This document shows positions 43,030 through 52,684 of a stretch of 64,000 nt of DNA, piece after piece. Every line of letters starts with the position of its first letter. Within the stretch, counting starts at the first letter, position 1. The notes under the pieces are model-generated. The model did no database searches. It saw only the letters and a program-made list of their open reading frames with translations, and was not told the DNA's origin. Position numbers and translations under genes: made by a program. This DNA is from Niallia sp. NCCP-28 (GTDB taxonomy: Bacteria > Bacillota > Bacilli > Bacillales > Cytobacillaceae), in NCBI RefSeq assembly GCF_023168165.1, contig NZ_BQYJ01000007.1, forward strand, positions 120,678 to 184,677, written 5' to 3'.

Positions 43030-45070
43030 AAGCAAAGGGAAGAATACAAAGAATAATCCGAAAGAAAACGAGGATCAAATAGATTTCCAAATGGATACAA
43101 AACCCACCATGTGGGAAATTATATCTCCCGATGGCTTTAAGATAAACGCAGAAGATTATGGAATCATTAAAAACTCATTAGGTACTCAAACATACTTTAG
43201 ACCGGTTTACATCCCTAGGGATGGCTATCCGCGGAAAATGCAAACAAACTGGTTAAACAATCTGGCTTCTAGTGGAGAGATGGATCTCTTTTTGGACATT
43301 AATAAGGTTGGGAAGTCCGATGCTATTAGAATGTTGCAAAGACAAATCACCATGTTAGAGTCTAACTTATCGTTCCAAACCAAAAGAGGAAACATTGATC
43401 AGATCAACGATCTGACCTCTAAAATCCAAGACACGGATACACTCATGTCTGAAATTCAATTTAGTGAAAATGACATTTTTAATGTAGGGACACTAGGCAT
43501 CTTATATGGTCAAAGTGAAAAAGAATTGAACTATTTTAGCGAGACTTTAGAAGATGAAATGAGCAGTAGCTTCTTCTCCTTAACGTCCACTTGGGGAAGA
43601 GTAAAAAAAGGATTTAGAAGTGTCCTGCCATTTGGTAAAAACGAAATTTCTGATTCTTTACGGAACATTGACCGCCGGGCATTATCCACTTTTGCTCCAT
43701 TCATTAGTGGTAGTGGGAAATACGTTGGTGGTGTTCCGCTTGGAATCAATAAAATAACAGGCCAATTAGAGTTTATTAATAGTTTTGGAAACGAAGAGTT
43801 CAGACCAGATAACTACAACATGTTTATTGTTGGTACATCGGGTTCTGGTAAATCCGTATCTTTGAAACTCTTAATCGCAAGGGAATTAACGGGAGCCAAC
43901 ATTTATAGTAGATTAATTGATCCTGAGGGTGAATTTGTTAAATTAACGAAGCGTCTTGGCGGTATTAATTTAAATATTAGTGAAGAAGAGGATATCTGTA
44001 TCAATCCTCTAGCGATCAACTTTACAGATATTCCATTAGAAGATGGAGATGAAGAACTCGAATTCCTAGAAGAATCGGATGAAAAAGAGCTTGTAGAAAA
44101 GGAAGGAAAAAAATACATTCGCTTCGTTCCCTTACGGGAGAAGACCAATGACATTATCGATTTCTTTGATATTATCTGTCGCGGGAAAAACTCAGAAGAT
44201 GAGGGACTTAATGTCTTTGAGCGTAACTTCCTAGAAGAAGCCATTCAATATGTTTTACAGGAACAATTTGAATACACATCACACCCTAGTTCTTTGTTTA
44301 AAGATGAAGTCGTAAAAGTTGAAAATCAATTGATTCAATCAAAAGTGAGAAAACCTGAGCCAACTATATCTGATATCAATAACTATTTATTACAGAAATA
44401 TAGTGACGAACCTAGAGTACAACGATTAATTGCTGCCATTAAACCATTCCTAAAGACAGGATCTAAACCGATATTTGATGGTCAAACGTACCTAGGAAGA
44501 GGAGTAACGCAAACGCTGGATTCGGCAAGGCTTGTAAACTTCAACATTAGTTCGATGGAAGAAGGCTTTTTACGACCAATTGCTTATCATGTTATCTTGA
44601 ACTATTTATGGGAACATTTCGTTAAAAATCTAGATAACGCTACGAAAAAGAAATTTGTTTATGCCGATGAAGCTTGGACGCTTTTGAGCTCTGAACAAAC
44701 AGTGGATTTCTTAGAAAAGATGGCGAGACGCTCTAGGAAACGTAATGCCGGATTACGCTTAGCAAGTCAGGACTTTGTCCGATTTGTTATCAATGATAAA
44801 GCCAGAGGGATACTGCAAAATACATACGCTTATCTTTTCTTAAAACAAAGTAAACTCGATCTAAAACATATTAAAGAGAACTTTGATTTATCTGCCGGTG
44901 AACGAGATATCCTCTTCGGGAACCCAGATAAAGGGGAAGGCATTTTACGGGTTGGTAAATCATCTGTATGGTTACAAACCAATCCAAGTGAACAAGAGTT
45001 ATTCTTTATTGAATCAAATCAGGCTGTTTATGAAGAAAATCTAACTAAAAAGCAACTGCAAACTTACTAG
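42977..45070 (+). CDS. virB4: VirB4-family T4SS ATPase
   Basis: Walker A GTSGSGKS (about 284-291) and Walker B FVYADEAW (about 558-565) with the usual spacing, then RRSRKRNAGLRLASQD, are diagnostic of VirB4. The N-terminal 40 residues are basic. The start may be TTG at 42977 or ATG at 42986. It would power substrate transfer and pilin handling at the inner membrane. Good operon context. Confidence 0.92.
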   Translation: MNNMKLKQKPQPKEKLPKSKGKNTKNNPKENEDQIDFQMDTKPTMWEIISPDGFKINAEDYGIIKNSLGTQTYFRPVYIPRDGYPRKMQTNWLNNLASSGEMDLFLDINKVGKSDAIRMLQRQITMLESNLSFQTKRGNIDQINDLTSKIQDTDTLMSEIQFSENDIFNVGTLGILYGQSEKELNYFSETLEDEMSSSFFSLTSTWGRVKKGFRSVLPFGKNEISDSLRNIDRRALSTFAPFISGSGKYVGGVPLGINKITGQLEFINSFGNEEFRPDNYNMFIVGTSGSGKSVSLKLLIARELTGANIYSRLIDPEGEFVKLTKRLGGINLNISEEEDICINPLAINFTDIPLEDGDEELEFLEESDEKELVEKEGKKYIRFVPLREKTNDIIDFFDIICRGKNSEDEGLNVFERNFLEEAIQYVLQEQFEYTSHPSSLFKDEVVKVENQLIQSKVRKPEPTISDINNYLLQKYSDEPRVQRLIAAIKPFLKTGSKPIFDGQTYLGRGVTQTLDSARLVNFNISSMEEGFLRPIAYHVILNYLWEHFVKNLDNATKKKFVYADEAWTLLSSEQTVDFLEKMARRSRKRNAGLRLASQDFVRFVINDKARGILQNTYAYLFLKQSKLDLKHIKENFDLSAGERDILFGNPDKGEGILRVGKSSVWLQTNPSEQELFFIESNQAVYEENLTKKQLQTY

Positions 45071-45089
45071 GTCGGGAGGATGAACAAAT

Positions 45090-48000
45090 ATGATGAATAA
45101 ACTTTCCGAAATAATGGCCGACCTGTTTGCCAAAATGGGAGATATGTTTGCGGAGCCTTTCAAGAAGATACCGACCTTACATAACCTCATTTATGGAGGA
45201 GACGAGAAATTAGCATTTTTAACTTTTACTGAAAAAGAGATTACAAATGTATACGTACCTGGGATGAATATGTTCATTGCAGTAGCTGTGTGTGTCATCT
45301 TAATCAGTATTGTTATTGCAGGAATGAAAATTTCCGCATCAGGTATTAATCCATCGAACAGAACCTATATCATTGATTACTTTAAAGAATTAACGATTGT
45401 TGCTTTATTATTTGCTAATATCTATGCGATTTATAGTTTGTTGTTCTTAACGAACCAAAGTATTGTAAACCTATTTAATAGTGAAAGTGACTTATTGAAT
45501 TTAAAAGATACGATAGAAATCACTGCAAGCAACGGAGTGCTTGGTATGCTAGCCATTCAGTTAATTAAGATTGGTCTTGGAGTATGGGCGTATTTTTACT
45601 ATACGATGAGAAAGTTTACACTCATGCTTCTATTAATACTAGGACCATTAATGTTGGCTCTTTACCTCATACCTAAAACGAGAGGTATGACGATTGGATG
45701 GGCAAAAGAGTTAATTGGAACTGTTTTTGTCCAATCTGTTCATGCGGCCTGTTATTACATTATGAGTAAGATGACGACTACAACCAATGGGGTTGAGGGA
45801 GTTATTTTGATGATGGTATTCATCCCTGTTACTGAATCCGTTCGTGCTCTCCTTGGTCTTGGTGGACAAATGAATGATCGATTATCAAAGACGGCCGCCA
45901 TGATGGGTGGATCTGCCTTAATGGGAATGTATGGTGCAGCAAAGGGTGCCATGGACGGTGTATCCGTAGGGGATGCCTTGAAAAAACTTCGTGGTGGTCG
46001 AGGTAATTCAGAGAAATCTGGGGAGAAATCAAATTCAGAAAAAGAAGGGGAAGGAACGGGTACCAGTGACTTGAAAAGTACACTTGGTGGAAATACCGGT
46101 ACCGATACTGGCACTACTCCAAAAGCAGAAAGAATGTTAAAAGGGGGAGAAATCCTTTCCAGAGGCGGTAAAGCTGTTTTTGGTGCCGCTGGAACATTAA
46201 TTGGTTCCCCAATGGGCCCGATGGGCTCCATGGTTGGTTCTACAGTAGGTTTTAATGCTGGAGGAGCTATTGGTGGATTGGCAGGTCGCGCAGGCACAGG
46301 AGCTGCCCAACTATTAGGAAGCCAAGTGAAAAAAGGGGTAAAAGCAGGCTGGGATAAAGGAAAAGGCGTCATGAAGGCGGAGTCCAAGGCAGATGAAAAA
46401 ACAGCTAACTCTGTAGCTGATAGCCTTACTTCTGATTGGGCGGAAACCAATGAAGCGGACTTTAAAAAGGATTTTCAAGAACGATTCCCTGATGCCCACG
46501 AGTCAAGTGTAGAGGCCGCTTGGAATGATGCGAAAGCTGCCAAAAAAGATTATTTCCTAAATGAAGCACGCAATAACATTGCTGGTATCAAAGGAAATGA
46601 AGGGAAAAATGCAAGAGCCTCTGATTTAATTAAACAATCATCTGCCAACTTAACAAAGAAGTGGGCGAATGATACCAATAACAAAAAGAACTTTGATACT
46701 AAATTTAATCAAGAGAATAAATTACCGGCTAATGCAACTCCTAAGCAGAAGCAGGAACACAATAATAAGCGTGCAGCTGCATGGAAACAAGAAGTCAATG
46801 CGAAACAAATGGAAATTGAATCCGCAGCAAAAGAAGTAGCTAGCGAAATGGGTAACGGATCAGACTATGGACTTTCTTTTATTAGTAGAGCTGGATTTAA
46901 TGAGAACCTTGCTGATAAGTTATCTGGAGGATTTTCATTAGATAAAGCCAATGAAGTAAGTAATAAACTAGCTAATGAATGGGCACCAAAATTAAAAGAA
47001 GATTTTATGGATAAATATGATCAAAAGTATGCTCTACCTAAGAATGCTTCTGTTGAACAAAAACAAACACATGAGAACAATAAAGAAGTAGCTTGGAAGA
47101 ATAACCTAGGACAACAGAAAAATAAGATAGCAAAAATCTTAAAGAGAGGTAGCAAGGCAGTAGCTTCCGGTAAAGGTAGTTCTACCAATATCGGTCAACA
47201 ATTAGCTATAGAAATCGGGAATGAATTAGGAATACCAGAAGTTAGCCCTCTTTCGCAAAAACTATCTAACCAGATAGTTGAAACGATGGGCAATATAACT
47301 CCTAATAGGGAAAAAGCTTTATCTAATAAGAGTATTAGTTCCGCTGATTCTGTCAAGAGTGCTACATCTTCAGTTAAAGGTTCTTCCTTATATTCTGGCA
47401 AAGAGGTCAATATCCCTTACTTAAGAGATCAATTAGCTGGAGTGAAGGTTAATGAAGCAAGAAATGCTTATGTGAATAATAGTAGTCTCCCTAAGGAACA
47501 GGCTGTAGCCAAATTTAATAGTGGCAAAGCACAAACTGTATATGAAAATGCAAGACAATCTTTGCCAAGAAGTATCCCGCTTGATAATAAAATTATACAA
47601 AATAAAATTGGGAGAATGGCCACAGCTGTAGGAGCTGGAGTTGGTACTGGAGCGTTAGTTGGAGCTGCAAATCTTTCCGGTCTTACTGCAATCAAAGGGG
47701 TAAGTGACTTCATGGCAGATACCAAATTAGGCCAGGGGGTCAAAAAGGGTGGGGCTCATGCTTATACCACATTTAAAACAGAAATGTCTAATTTACAGAG
47801 TGTATCAGGAGCGACTCATCCTGTTCAACGAGTTAGTTCTGCTGCTGTACAAGCAGTTACTCAAGGAGCAAAAACTGGTTTCGCTACAGCAAAGAATCAT
47901 ATTGCGGACAATGTAGAAGGAAAACAGGCAGGCTTCAAGAATGTCATCGCCTATGCCTCTGGAATGGTGGGTGGAGTGGCTGGTTACCAAAAAGGTGCGA

Positions 48001-48836
48001 ATTATGCCGCTTCTAATAATCGTAATATGAAAGCATTCGGATTGAAAGGATTAAACCCCTATAATAATGCCGTTCAAAAACAAACGAGCGAAATTGCAGA
48101 CATCTCGCATTTAGCTCAAACGGTAATTGGTCCAGATGGTCAACAAACCATCGCAAATGGGGCCATCCAAATGGTCACAACGAATGGAGAGACCCTCCTT
48201 CAAGTAAGAGATAAAACAGGTCAAACACAATCCGTTTCTAGAATGGCTTCTGGACATTCTGGATTAAGGAAAGGGCAAAAAGTATATCAAGATCTTACCG
48301 TTCAAAACGGAAGTCTTGTTCCAACTTCTAATTCTTATCAATATGATAGTGGTGGTTCCAAAGTTTCTGCACCACCTATCCATGTGAATCCCAATAAGTT
48401 GGTCGCAAACAGAAATACGCCAAAAAATCCAAGAGTAATAAAAGAAGTACAAAGTTATAACCAACAAGTAGATAGTGGACAGTATTACATTAAAAATGCG
48501 ATGTCTGAGATGGATGACATTCGAATGGTGATTGATCGTAATAGAAGCTATATGGTCGGCCAAAAAGATGGACAAGATTATCGTATTAGCCCATATGGTA
48601 GTGGTGATGCTCGTTTAACGGTAAATGAAGTAATCGAAACAAAATGTGAAGTGAACAATAGAAAGCTAGTGCCGACAACTTATAAGAAAAATGATGTAAA
48701 GACGGAGAATTATACTACATCACTTAAACCAAATGATCTTATGAATTTCGAGCCACCAAATAAACGGATTTTGATGAGAAAACAAGCCGAGCAATATCGA
48801 AATAAAGCATTTACTGGCTCATTAAGAGGTTTGTAG
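45090..48836 (+). CDS. Giant VirB6/TrbL-like membrane protein with long C-terminal tail
   Basis: The first 270 residues hold about six membrane helices with the YFYYTMRKFTLMLLLILGPLMLAL core of TrbL/VirB6-type channels. After a Gly/Ser/Lys-rich linker and a Gly/Ala-rich helical stretch (about 350-415), the tail of 800 residues is soluble. It carries at least three diverged copies of a roughly 80-110 residue module (about 440-515, 515-620, 620-700), each with a W-x(7-10)-F-x(3-5)-F core and mostly LP-x-x-A and AW. At 1248 residues it is several times longer than ordinary VirB6. GGGAGG precedes the ATG. Confidence 0.8.
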   Translation: MMNKLSEIMADLFAKMGDMFAEPFKKIPTLHNLIYGGDEKLAFLTFTEKEITNVYVPGMNMFIAVAVCVILISIVIAGMKISASGINPSNRTYIIDYFKELTIVALLFANIYAIYSLLFLTNQSIVNLFNSESDLLNLKDTIEITASNGVLGMLAIQLIKIGLGVWAYFYYTMRKFTLMLLLILGPLMLALYLIPKTRGMTIGWAKELIGTVFVQSVHAACYYIMSKMTTTTNGVEGVILMMVFIPVTESVRALLGLGGQMNDRLSKTAAMMGGSALMGMYGAAKGAMDGVSVGDALKKLRGGRGNSEKSGEKSNSEKEGEGTGTSDLKSTLGGNTGTDTGTTPKAERMLKGGEILSRGGKAVFGAAGTLIGSPMGPMGSMVGSTVGFNAGGAIGGLAGRAGTGAAQLLGSQVKKGVKAGWDKGKGVMKAESKADEKTANSVADSLTSDWAETNEADFKKDFQERFPDAHESSVEAAWNDAKAAKKDYFLNEARNNIAGIKGNEGKNARASDLIKQSSANLTKKWANDTNNKKNFDTKFNQENKLPANATPKQKQEHNNKRAAAWKQEVNAKQMEIESAAKEVASEMGNGSDYGLSFISRAGFNENLADKLSGGFSLDKANEVSNKLANEWAPKLKEDFMDKYDQKYALPKNASVEQKQTHENNKEVAWKNNLGQQKNKIAKILKRGSKAVASGKGSSTNIGQQLAIEIGNELGIPEVSPLSQKLSNQIVETMGNITPNREKALSNKSISSADSVKSATSSVKGSSLYSGKEVNIPYLRDQLAGVKVNEARNAYVNNSSLPKEQAVAKFNSGKAQTVYENARQSLPRSIPLDNKIIQNKIGRMATAVGAGVGTGALVGAANLSGLTAIKGVSDFMADTKLGQGVKKGGAHAYTTFKTEMSNLQSVSGATHPVQRVSSAAVQAVTQGAKTGFATAKNHIADNVEGKQAGFKNVIAYASGMVGGVAGYQKGANYAASNNRNMKAFGLKGLNPYNNAVQKQTSEIADISHLAQTVIGPDGQQTIANGAIQMVTTNGETLLQVRDKTGQTQSVSRMASGHSGLRKGQKVYQDLTVQNGSLVPTSNSYQYDSGGSKVSAPPIHVNPNKLVANRNTPKNPRVIKEVQSYNQQVDSGQYYIKNAMSEMDDIRMVIDRNRSYMVGQKDGQDYRISPYGSGDARLTVNEVIETKCEVNNRKLVPTTYKKNDVKTENYTTSLKPNDLMNFEPPNKRILMRKQAEQYRNKAFTGSLRGL

Positions 48837-48837
48837 C

Positions 48838-50925
48838 ATGGCGCAAAATCAAGAAAACAAAAATACTACTGACTCCATTAGTGAAAAAATGACCGATAAT
48901 TTGAAAGGTTTAGCAGGTAAAATTGCTAAACCTTTCAAAAATAAATTTAAAAAACAAGCAGCCAAAATGGCTAAAAAGGCTATTAAACTCGCAATAAAAG
49001 TTTTAAAAAAAGTACTGGCCAAAATGCTTGCTTGGCTTATAAGTACAGTCGGAGTTCCTACTCTGCTTGTGGTCGGTATTTCTGTCATTTTAGCCCTCCT
49101 TATTTCTTTAGCTATGTCTTTCTTATGGGCAAGTGGAGATGATTTAGAAGGGGACGACAAAGCCATTCATGAGTATATTGTGGAACAATCAGAAGCCACT
49201 GTCGATATGGATAATCCTATTGAGAAGCCCTACCGGGTTCCAGAAGGATTAATAGCCTCTACTATTATGCTAGATGTGTTTGATGATAAAAAATCTGATT
49301 TAGATAGTATCAAAAAGATTATTAAGAAAATAGCAACCGAACTAGCACCTGAGTTTGAATACGGAAATTATGATGAATGGAAAGAAAAGCAAGTGATCGT
49401 CTACGAAGATGGTAAAAAAGTAAAAGAAGGAAAGGTAGAGCACACGAAAAATGAAGTAAGCAAACTGGAGTCTGTTCAGTATTGGAATGGGTCCACTATC
49501 TTTAACTATAAAGCTCATACATCGGATTGGAAATCGAAAGAAGTCATTACGCACAAAACCATTCAAGTTCCAAAAGAAGTGGAGTATATGGAAACACTAA
49601 AGGTCCCCGCTTCTATTGCAGATATAACAGACAAAACTTACCCTTACTTTAATCCAAAGAGTAAAAGTTGGAAAGATCTTCTGAAAGAACAGGTTAGACA
49701 ACAAAACCAAAAGGTCGATACTACTGGATATGTAACCGTTCATCTAAAGAAGACAAAAACGGTAATGGTCGATAAAGTAATTGAAGTAAAAACCATTACG
49801 AAAACAAGAAATCAATATTTTACCTCTACACAAAATGTCACGCAAGATTATGCTAATTTTGATGCGATTTTAAATTCTTTAGGATTAGGTCTAGATGATA
49901 AGAAATTAATAGAGGCAAACTATAGCTTTATGGGTGGATCTATTAATTATACAGATTGGTTAAGTCAAAATGGTGGGGTTTATGGATACGATGACATTAG
50001 CTATGACGGAACGGTTATACCTGGTGCTGGAGTTCCGGCTCAATATATGCCGATCTATTTAGCAGCTGAGAAAAAATATGGTGTGCATTGGTATACGTTA
50101 GCGGCTATTCATTCAAAAGAAAGTGTGTTTGGAACGATTGATCCTATGGTATCTCCCGTTGGGGCAATTGGTCAGATGCAATTCCTGCCAGCAACTTGGG
50201 TAGGGTGGAGCTATGACATCGGTGGTGGATTGGTAGCTGCAAGCGTAGATATCACAAGCCCAGGAGTCATCAAAAAAGGCGGTGGACTTGGTGTTGATGG
50301 TGATGGAGACGGCAAAGCTGATCCTTATAATGTAACGGACGCAGTCTATACAGCTGCCAACTACTTAGCAAGTAATGGCTATTCTACCGATAAAAGAAAC
50401 GCTATCTGGCACTATAACCATGCGGAATGGTACATTAACGACATTTTAGCTTTAGCAGAAAAATTCAAAACAGCTGCTACATATGAAGGTGGAACGGAAG
50501 GTTCACCTACCTTAAAACCTGGTAGTTTTATTAAGCCAACTACTGGAACGGTAACCTCCGGTTACGGTGCTCGATGGGGGACGAAACACCAAGGTATAGA
50601 TATCGGTCTTGGTGGCAGAAGCAATGTGAAAATATACGCTGCTGCAGATGGTACAGTTTCAAGATCCTACCTATCATCCTCTTACGGTAATGTCGTTTTC
50701 ATTCAACATAAAATTGATGGCAAACAGTATGAAACCGTTTATGCTCATATGCAAAATAGAGCAGTATCTGCGGGAGCAAAAGTAAAACAAGGACAATTCC
50801 TCGGTTATATGGGTGGTACCGGAAATGTTACAGGTCCCCATTTACATTTCGAGGTCCATCAACCAAGTTGGAACATTTCGAAGACGAATAGTATTGATCC
50901 AGCTTTACTAATTGACTTCAAATAA
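48838..50925 (+). CDS. Bifunctional cell-wall hydrolase (SLT plus M23) of the T4SS
   Basis: A basic N-terminus (about 20-65) and one membrane helix (about 70-95) anchor the protein. A 300-residue linker follows, then a lytic transglycosylase domain (AAIHSKES about 420-428, GAIGQMQFLPATW) and a C-terminal M23 peptidase domain (HQGIDIG about 584, HLHFEVH about 668). Gram-positive conjugation systems use such VirB1/TcpG-like enzymes to open the peptidoglycan. It starts two bases after the virB6 stop. Confidence 0.92.
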   Translation: MAQNQENKNTTDSISEKMTDNLKGLAGKIAKPFKNKFKKQAAKMAKKAIKLAIKVLKKVLAKMLAWLISTVGVPTLLVVGISVILALLISLAMSFLWASGDDLEGDDKAIHEYIVEQSEATVDMDNPIEKPYRVPEGLIASTIMLDVFDDKKSDLDSIKKIIKKIATELAPEFEYGNYDEWKEKQVIVYEDGKKVKEGKVEHTKNEVSKLESVQYWNGSTIFNYKAHTSDWKSKEVITHKTIQVPKEVEYMETLKVPASIADITDKTYPYFNPKSKSWKDLLKEQVRQQNQKVDTTGYVTVHLKKTKTVMVDKVIEVKTITKTRNQYFTSTQNVTQDYANFDAILNSLGLGLDDKKLIEANYSFMGGSINYTDWLSQNGGVYGYDDISYDGTVIPGAGVPAQYMPIYLAAEKKYGVHWYTLAAIHSKESVFGTIDPMVSPVGAIGQMQFLPATWVGWSYDIGGGLVAASVDITSPGVIKKGGGLGVDGDGDGKADPYNVTDAVYTAANYLASNGYSTDKRNAIWHYNHAEWYINDILALAEKFKTAATYEGGTEGSPTLKPGSFIKPTTGTVTSGYGARWGTKHQGIDIGLGGRSNVKIYAAADGTVSRSYLSSSYGNVVFIQHKIDGKQYETVYAHMQNRAVSAGAKVKQGQFLGYMGGTGNVTGPHLHFEVHQPSWNISKTNSIDPALLIDFK

Positions 50926-50944
50926 CAAGGAGACTAGGAATTCA

Positions 50945-51469
50945 ATGAAAAAATTATCAGTTTTATTACTATGCCTTATTAGTATTTTAGCTGGTTGTTC
51001 TTCAAACAGCAAGGCAAACGTAAAAGTAACGGAAGACAATGTGGAACACCTCGTAAAATACGACGAGTCACTACAAGGATTTATTACAGAAATGACAGAT
51101 ATTCTATTAAACTATAATAATGCTTTAGATGGACTGTATACGAATAGTACAAGTAATAGCCAATTCGCTAAGATCATGACAGAGAGTATTGGCAAATCGA
51201 ATGAGTTAGTCACAAAAGTGGAGGCACTTGATATCGAGCCTGACCTTTTTGAAACACACCAAACCCTTATAGCATTAGTCAATCGTTCCCATCAGTTACT
51301 CTTAACTTCAGTTGATGCGGCCAACAATGCGGATGAAACATCGTTTGATAAAGACAGTTTACGCCAAGAATATCTAGCTATTAAGCAGGAACAAGCTAAT
51401 ATTGCCAACCAGTGGAAAATACTAAGGGAAGAGTTAGCCGCTCAAGCTAATAAAGAGGTTCAAGAATGA
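50945..51469 (+). CDS. T4SS-operon lipoprotein (174 aa)
   Basis: AAGGAG before the ATG at 50945; lipobox LAGC at about 17-20. The mature part is helical (TDILLNYNNALDGLY...) and could form a bundle on the outer face. It lies between the cell-wall hydrolase and an anchored protein at the end of the transfer operon. No family recognised. Confidence 0.75.
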   Translation: MKKLSVLLLCLISILAGCSSNSKANVKVTEDNVEHLVKYDESLQGFITEMTDILLNYNNALDGLYTNSTSNSQFAKIMTESIGKSNELVTKVEALDIEPDLFETHQTLIALVNRSHQLLLTSVDAANNADETSFDKDSLRQEYLAIKQEQANIANQWKILREELAAQANKEVQE

Positions 51470-52101
51470 CAAAAAAATCTTTTTTAATAATGATTGGAAG
51501 TACGTTAACACTCTTATGTGTCGTATACTTTATATTTCTTCCTTCTCAAAAGGAAGCACCCATGGATTTAAAGGCAACGCAAGAACAAGTAGCTGCCCAG
51601 ATTGAATCCGATAACGAATATACAGAAAAGACAATAGAATGGGCTACTGAACAAAAGGAAAATCTAGATGTGGGCTTTATCGAACCTCATACAGAAAAAG
51701 TTAACGACGTTTCTCCTCAAAGAGACGTTGTTAACTACTTTATTACGGGTATCTTAAAACAAGATGTAGAATTGTTTATGTCGACTTTTCAAACAGAAAC
51801 CATCTCCAGTGATTTATTTAAAGTAGAGGAAACAGATAAACAAAAGGTAGCGCAAGATATCATAAACCGCATATCCAAAAACAATTCCATAAAGGGTGTT
51901 AATTTTAAAGAAAAGAAAGGTGTTTTTGGTGGGGAAACTAATGAGGTTAAATTGGAATTTCAATATAAAGACGGAAAGTCTAGCCTTGTTACTCTTTCTT
52001 TAGAATCTATAGAAGAAGCGCATTCAGATCATGCCCATGATGATATTTTAGTTATTACAACCTCTTCATGGGATATCATCAAGCAAATAGAAAAAGAGTG
52101 A
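51466..52101 (+). CDS. Membrane-anchored T4SS-operon protein (211 aa)
   Basis: It overlaps the lipoprotein gene by four bases. One N-terminal helix (about 5-24) leads to an extracytoplasmic domain of about 180 residues with an NTF2-like feel (PQRDVVNYFITGILKQDVELFMSTF), as in VirB8/TcpC-type T4SS parts. The likeness is weak, so this is a suggestion. Last gene of the operon. Confidence 0.65.
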   Translation: MTKKSFLIMIGSTLTLLCVVYFIFLPSQKEAPMDLKATQEQVAAQIESDNEYTEKTIEWATEQKENLDVGFIEPHTEKVNDVSPQRDVVNYFITGILKQDVELFMSTFQTETISSDLFKVEETDKQKVAQDIINRISKNNSIKGVNFKEKKGVFGGETNEVKLEFQYKDGKSSLVTLSLESIEEAHSDHAHDDILVITTSSWDIIKQIEKE

Positions 52102-52135
52102 TACCTAGCAAATGCTATCTATCACTCTTTTTTTG
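52093..52135 (+). terminator. Terminator of the T4SS operon
   Basis: GAGTGATA and TATCACTC flank a 16-base loop and are followed by seven T. The stem starts inside the stop codon region of the last transfer gene. Confidence 0.85.
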
Positions 52136-52684
52136 TGCCTGTTTTCTTATTTCATGTTTCGCTTCACTCCACGATCCAAAAATCCAATTAAATTGCCTAG
52201 AAGAGGGTAGGACCTGTTCTTTCGCGTATTCATCCCATTGCGTCATCGATGAACCAATAAAGGACTTTCTATGCTTAAGGGCCAAACTTATTAATTCCTC
52301 TTTGGAGAAATTACGTTGTTTTGGTTTCCCTGCAAAATCCAAGATTTCTTCATAAGTAAAATGCTTTAAAATGGTCTTATAGGTTGGTAGTTTATGCTCC
52401 TGTGCGTATTCATCCCATTGTTTGCGTGTTTTAAATTCTTTTCCATGCTTTTTCAAAACATCTTCAATCTCACCCTTAGAGATAACGTCTCTTTTCTTTT
52501 TTACGTTCAATCCAAGTTCTTTTCTTAGATTTTCCCACGTACCAAATACAGATAAATAGGTTTGAGTAGAAGGGAGTTTATTGTCACGATAGTATTTAGT
52601 CCAACTAGTAGATTTTTCAATATGTTCTATATGCATACGAGCAATGTTTAATAAATCCTCTTTGAAATATTTCTGCGTTCTTAT
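52115..52684 (-). CDS. Homing-endonuclease-associated repeat protein
   Basis: Three repeats of the pattern W..Y......LPS...(Y/F)...FG(S/T)W and K(E)EL are seen, as in the HNH-associated repeat family, without any nuclease domain. The first ATG is at 52636, but the conserved repeat start (QKYFKEDLLNIA) lies upstream in frame. The only fitting start is ATA at 52684, which overlaps the previous stop as ATAA, with AAAGGAG upstream. A rare ATA start or a damaged start codon is likely. Probably a DNA-binding protein. Confidence 0.6.
   Translation of the reverse strand: MRTQKYFKEDLLNIARMHIEHIEKSTSWTKYYRDNKLPSTQTYLSVFGTWENLRKELGLNVKKKRDVISKGEIEDVLKKHGKEFKTRKQWDEYAQEHKLPTYKTILKHFTYEEILDFAGKPKQRNFSKEELISLALKHRKSFIGSSMTQWDEYAKEQVLPSSRQFNWIFGSWSEAKHEIRKQAQKKSDR

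Noticed and set aside
45755..46450. 231-codon minus-strand frame inside the virB6-like gene
   Set aside because: It is antisense to clearly conserved coding sequence and its Pro/Ser/Ala-rich composition is the mirror of the Gly/Ala-rich plus-strand gene.
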